From an uncultured Clostridia bacterium (GTDB lineage: Bacteria > Bacillota > Clostridia > Oscillospirales > Ruminococcaceae), in assembly GCA_946535685.1 (NCBI GenBank), contig CAMNDR010000038.1, positions 1-7,614 on the forward strand: 7,614 nt of DNA, read 5' to 3'. A model generated the notes under the pieces. The model was not told the DNA's origin. It searched no databases and saw only the letters and a list, made by a program, of their open reading frames with translations. Of the stretch, positions 5,732-7,614 are shown in pieces (position 1 is the first letter of the stretch; each line of letters starts with the position of its first letter). Position numbers and translations under genes: made by a program.

Positions 5732-5760
5732 ATTATACCACAAAAAGGAAAAAAATGCAA
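5732..5760 (-). promoter_or_regulatory. Promoter of the CHAP/dockerin gene
   Basis: TTGCAT (5760-5755), a 17-nt T-rich spacer and a perfect TATAAT (5737-5732) preceded by TGG. The layout and both boxes equal those of the purA promoter. The -35 box overlaps operator-like repeat B. Confidence 0.85.
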
Positions 5761-5772
5761 GCGCTTCTTGTG
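5757..5772 (-). promoter_or_regulatory. Operator-like repeat B, overlapping the -35 box
   Basis: GCAAGCGCTTCTTGTG on the plus strand; with the two preceding bases (5755-5769) it fits the Bacillus CcpA cre consensus WTGNAANCGNWNNCW at all but one defined position. The AAGCGCTT core is palindromic. It starts 49 nt from the start of repeat A, so a bound LacI-family regulator could block or loop the promoter. Confidence 0.5.
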
Positions 5773-5780
5773 CCAATCAA

Positions 5781-5827
5781 CCAACAAACAAAAAAGCAAC
5801 TGCCCGCATTTCCGGCGGACAGTTGCT
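5781..5827 (-). terminator. Terminator of the small membrane-protein gene
   Basis: AGCAACTG (5795-5802) pairs with CAGTTGCT (5820-5827), extended inward after one mismatch by CCGC/GCGG. The minus strand continues TTTTTGTTTGTTGG. It begins 4 nt past the stop at 5832 and lies just before the dockerin gene promoter. Confidence 0.85.
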
Positions 5828-5831
5828 GTAC

Positions 5832-6200
5832 TTATTCCAGTTTCATTTCCTGCAGGCTTCTGACCTGACTTTTGAGCATGGTCACCTTGTTCCCTTTCTG
5901 GTAATTGCCGAGCTGCTCACCCTGCACATAGATCCATGTATCAATCCCGTTTTCATCCTTGAGCGTCACACGGTACTGATTCTCATCATCCCGGACTGAA
6001 ACAGGGATCGCTTCCACCACGGAATAGGTCACCTCCGTGAACTGATCCAGTGTGTAGCCCACACCGACCGCACCAAGTCCGACCACCGCCAGCACGATCC
6101 CGAACAGGATCTTGAAAGAGCCCATTCTCGTCAGCAGCAAAATAATACCCAGCACTGCCACCAGTGCCCCGCCGATCATCAGACCAAGCGATAATGTCAT
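5832..6200 (-). CDS. Small membrane protein, two N-terminal helices and a soluble C-terminal domain
   Basis: I do not recognise the family. The 122-residue product starts at the ATG at 6200, with AAGGAGG (6208-6214) 7 nt upstream. Further in-frame codons to 6263 lie in the leader and were not used. Two hydrophobic helices are seen at about 4-23 (LGLMIGGALVAVLGIILLL) and 29-50 (FKILFGIVLAVVGLGAVGVGY), joined by a short basic TRMGS turn. Residues 54-122 form a small polar domain rich in predicted strands (YRVTLKDENGIDTWIYV, KGNKVTMLKSQVRSL), reminiscent of DUF3592-type or SH3-like domains in small exported membrane proteins. That likeness is only suggestive. Both termini of the hairpin would be on the same side of the membrane. 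It has its own promoter and terminator and is therefore probably monocistronic. Confidence 0.8.
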   Translation of the reverse strand: MTLSLGLMIGGALVAVLGIILLLTRMGSFKILFGIVLAVVGLGAVGVGYTLDQFTEVTYSVVEAIPVSVRDDENQYRVTLKDENGIDTWIYVQGEQLGNYQKGNKVTMLKSQVRSLQEMKLE

Positions 6201-6269
6201 ACAATTGCCTCCTTGTCGCTTTTCTTGCCCCCGTATCGCCAAAAGCGATATTCTTTCTATCACTCTAAT

Positions 6270-6298
6270 AGTATATCACAAAATTTCAAACAAATCAA
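6270..6298 (-). promoter_or_regulatory. Promoter of the small membrane-protein gene
   Basis: TTGATT (6298-6293), a 17-nt spacer and TATACT (6275-6270) preceded by TGA on the minus strand. The leader contains a 6-bp hairpin (TATCGC 6234-6239 / GCGATA 6245-6250). A TGTCA-N6-TGACA palindrome (6300-6315) sits just upstream of the -35 box and could be an operator. Confidence 0.7.
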
Positions 6299-6317
6299 GT
6301 GTCAATTTGATGACATT

Positions 6318-6410
6318 TTATGAACATAGCTGGCAGGTACTTCCATCTATGACAATATCCGTCATTTCTTCTGTCAGATCTTTCCAGGCGCAAAACGACA
6401 TTTTCTGCAT
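6318..6410 (-). CDS. Doubtful 30-residue ORF with a Cys-X-X-Cys C-terminus
   Basis: An ATG at 6410 opens a 30-codon frame closed by TAA, with a TAG just two codons upstream of the ATG. The product has three cysteines (7, 26, 29), a DLTEEMTDIV middle and a TCQLCS end. No Shine-Dalgarno sequence precedes the ATG at 6410 or the internal ATG at 6401. Its GATCTGACAGAAGAA segment (6380-6366) is identical to the last five sense codons of ftsH. It may be a chance frame, a remnant, or a small peptide. It is listed only because the region is otherwise without a gene. Confidence 0.15.
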   Translation of the reverse strand: MQKMSFCAWKDLTEEMTDIVIDGSTCQLCS

Positions 6411-6569
6411 AGACTATCAATAGCAGAGAAATGTGCTGACCGGAAAGGGGGTGGCATCCCCCAAGAGGGAGATGTCCTTCTGACTCGCCCGCTTCATGAT
6501 CGGAAAGCACAGACCTGCTTTCCGATAGAGAGAAGCCCCCGCTTTCCCGGCGGGGGCTTCGTTTGGTTT
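6398..6569 (+). ncRNA. Candidate structured RNA, or the ftsH 3' UTR on the opposite strand
   Basis: Five hairpins are packed in about 165 nt: 6398-6408/6423-6434 (one bulge), 6447-6451/6458-6462, 6464-6470/6475-6481 (one GU pair, GAUG loop), 6499-6509/6516-6526 (11 bp, perfect) and the terminator 6532-6542/6550-6560. CTTTCCG at 6518-6524 could pair with CGGAAAG at either 6441-6447 or 6501-6507, so alternative folds exist. The plus strand ends with the better U-rich tail. No convincing plus-strand promoter was found, and the same hairpins would fold in an ftsH 3' UTR on the minus strand. I could not match it to a known RNA family. Confidence 0.3.
6532..6560. terminator. Strong terminator next to the ftsH stop
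   Basis: Perfect 11-bp stem GAAGCCCCCGC (6532-6542) / GCGGGGGCTTC (6550-6560) with a 7-nt loop, 7 nt past the ftsH stop. The minus-strand tail is TCTCTCTATC and the plus-strand tail GTTTGGTTTATTC, so it may act in both directions. Confidence 0.8.
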
Positions 6570-7614
6570 ATTCTTCTGTCAGATCCTGAACAGTCTGCCC
6601 CTGTGCATCCTCCGCAGGCGCATCCTCGCGCTCACGCAGATCCTGCGCATAGGCATCCATTGCAGAATCCTGTGCCGGCTTCGTCTCAACGATCTCCGGC
6701 TCCGCTTCCGCAGCAGCCGCATCCTCGCCCTTCATCAGACGCTCGAACTCCGGCCCGTCGATCTTCTCATTGGCGATCAGATACTGTGCCACCTTGTGAA
6801 GCTGATCCATATGCTCAGAGAGGATCTTCTCAGCCTTTGCATAGCCTTCCTCTACAAAGCTGCGGATCTCTGCGTCGATCTCTGCAGCCACTTCATCCGA
6901 ATAATTCGGCGTGCTGCTGAAATCTCTGCCAAGGAACGGCTCGCTCTGGTCATGGCCATAGACCACAGGACCCAGCTTCTCACTGAAGCCGTAACGGGTG
7001 ATCATGCTGCGTGCCAGCGACGTCGCACGCTCGAGGTCGTTGGAAGCACCCGTGGAAATATCATCCATGATGAGCTTCTCTGCCACACGGCCGCCGAGCA
7101 GCACGATGATCTCCTCGTGCATCTCCATCTTGCTGTTATAGCTCTTGTCATGCTCCGGGAGCGACAGCGTATAACCGCCTGCCATACCTCTCGGAATGAT
7201 CGAGATCTCGTGTACCTTGTCCTGGTGCGGGCAATAGTACGTGCAGATCGCATGACCGGCTTCATGATAGGCCGTCAGCTTGATCTCACGCTCCGTCTTG
7301 ACACGGGACTTCTTCTCAGGCCCCGCAACCACCTTGATGGTCGCCTCAGCGATATCCTTGTTGGTGATCGCCTTCCGGTCCGCTCTTGCGGCAAGCAGTG
7401 CCGCCTCATTGGTCAGGTTCTCCAGATCGGCACCGGTGAAGCCGGCAGTCGTTCTGGCGATATCATGCAGATTCACATCGGGTGCAAGCGGCTTGTTCTT
7501 GGTATGCACCTTGAGGATGTCCTCTCTGCCCTTGATGTCAGGATAGCCCACCACGATCTGGCGGTCAAAGCGTCCCGGACGCAGCAGCGCCGGATCGAGA
7601 ATGTCACGGCGGTT
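6568..7614 (-). CDS. ftsH: ATP-dependent zinc metalloprotease FtsH, C-terminal part (5' end outside the window)
   Basis: Membrane-anchored AAA+ protease that extracts and degrades misfolded membrane proteins and selected soluble regulators. The 348 visible residues begin in the AAA+ second region of homology ([19 protein letters not shown]) with its arginine-finger arginines. The AAA lid follows ([23 protein letters not shown], about 55-77). Then comes the M41 peptidase domain with zinc motif HEAGH (117-121) and the third ligand Asp193 in [12 protein letters not shown]. The PRGMAGGYT and [14 protein letters not shown] stretches also match FtsH. The last 60 or so residues form a loose acidic tail rich in Glu, Ala and Asp, ending QDLTEE. 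The frame is open to the window edge; Walker A, Walker B and the transmembrane helices lie outside. A strong hairpin terminator follows the stop codon. Promoter and operon partners cannot be seen. Confidence 0.98.
   Translation of the reverse strand, partial: NRRDILDPALLRPGRFDRQIVVGYPDIKGREDILKVHTKNKPLAPDVNLHDIARTTAGFTGADLENLTNEAALLAARADRKAITNKDIAEATIKVVAGPEKKSRVKTEREIKLTAYHEAGHAICTYYCPHQDKVHEISIIPRGMAGGYTLSLPEHDKSYNSKMEMHEEIIVLLGGRVAEKLIMDDISTGASNDLERATSLARSMITRYGFSEKLGPVVYGHDQSEPFLGRDFSSTPNYSDEVAAEIDAEIRSFVEEGYAKAEKILSEHMDQLHKVAQYLIANEKIDGPEFERLMKGEDAAAAEAEPEIVETKPAQDSAMDAYAQDLREREDAPAEDAQGQTVQDLTEE

Noticed and set aside
5672..5776. N-terminal extension of the CHAP/dockerin protein to 5776
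   Set aside because: It covers the promoter and operator-like repeats and would bury the signal peptide.
1..7614. CRISPR array, tRNA or rRNA genes
   Set aside because: No regularly spaced direct repeats, no tRNA cloverleaf with a TTC-type arm and no rRNA-like stretch were seen on either strand.

Overview
The window looks like chromosome of a Gram-positive gut or rumen Clostridia member, most plausibly a cellulosome-forming Ruminococcus relative. The clue is a secreted protein that ends in a type I dockerin. Supporting signs are moderately high GC in most genes, strong AGGAGG-type ribosome binding sites and TTGNNN-17-TATAAT-type promoters. The genus is an inference and no species is claimed.

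Every convincing gene is on the minus strand. In transcription order, right to left, they are: the 3' part of ftsH (membrane AAA+ zinc protease, cut by the window end); a 122-residue two-helix membrane protein; a secreted CHAP / ricin-type lectin / dockerin protein; purA (adenylosuccinate synthetase); a four-helix membrane protein with an acidic N-terminal half built of LLGETP..W..GAPVLD repeats; and a lone phage-tail/baseplate-type protein. Most are separate transcription units. Good sigma-A-type promoters lie before the small membrane gene, the dockerin gene and purA. Hairpin terminators follow ftsH, the small membrane gene, the dockerin gene and the repeat membrane gene.

The non-coding parts are the more unusual ones. 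Positions 741-1102 hold a terminator, a 134-bp MITE-like element with 17-bp perfect terminal inverted repeats and a 10-bp target duplication, and a second terminator-like hairpin. The core of this element (44 nt, one mismatch) recurs in inverted orientation at 2299-2342, in the apparent leader of the repeat membrane gene, with neighbouring hairpins whose sequence differs but whose pairing is kept. Positions 6201-6567 hold a promoter, an unlikely 30-codon ORF, and a cluster of hairpins ending in a terminator, which may be a structured RNA or the ftsH 3' UTR. The dockerin gene promoter is bracketed by two near-identical copies of a cre/LacI-like sequence.

The genes do not form one pathway. ftsH and purA are housekeeping. 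The dockerin protein points to cell-wall or carbohydrate work on the cell surface. The repeat membrane protein and the phage-type protein are unassigned accessory genes.
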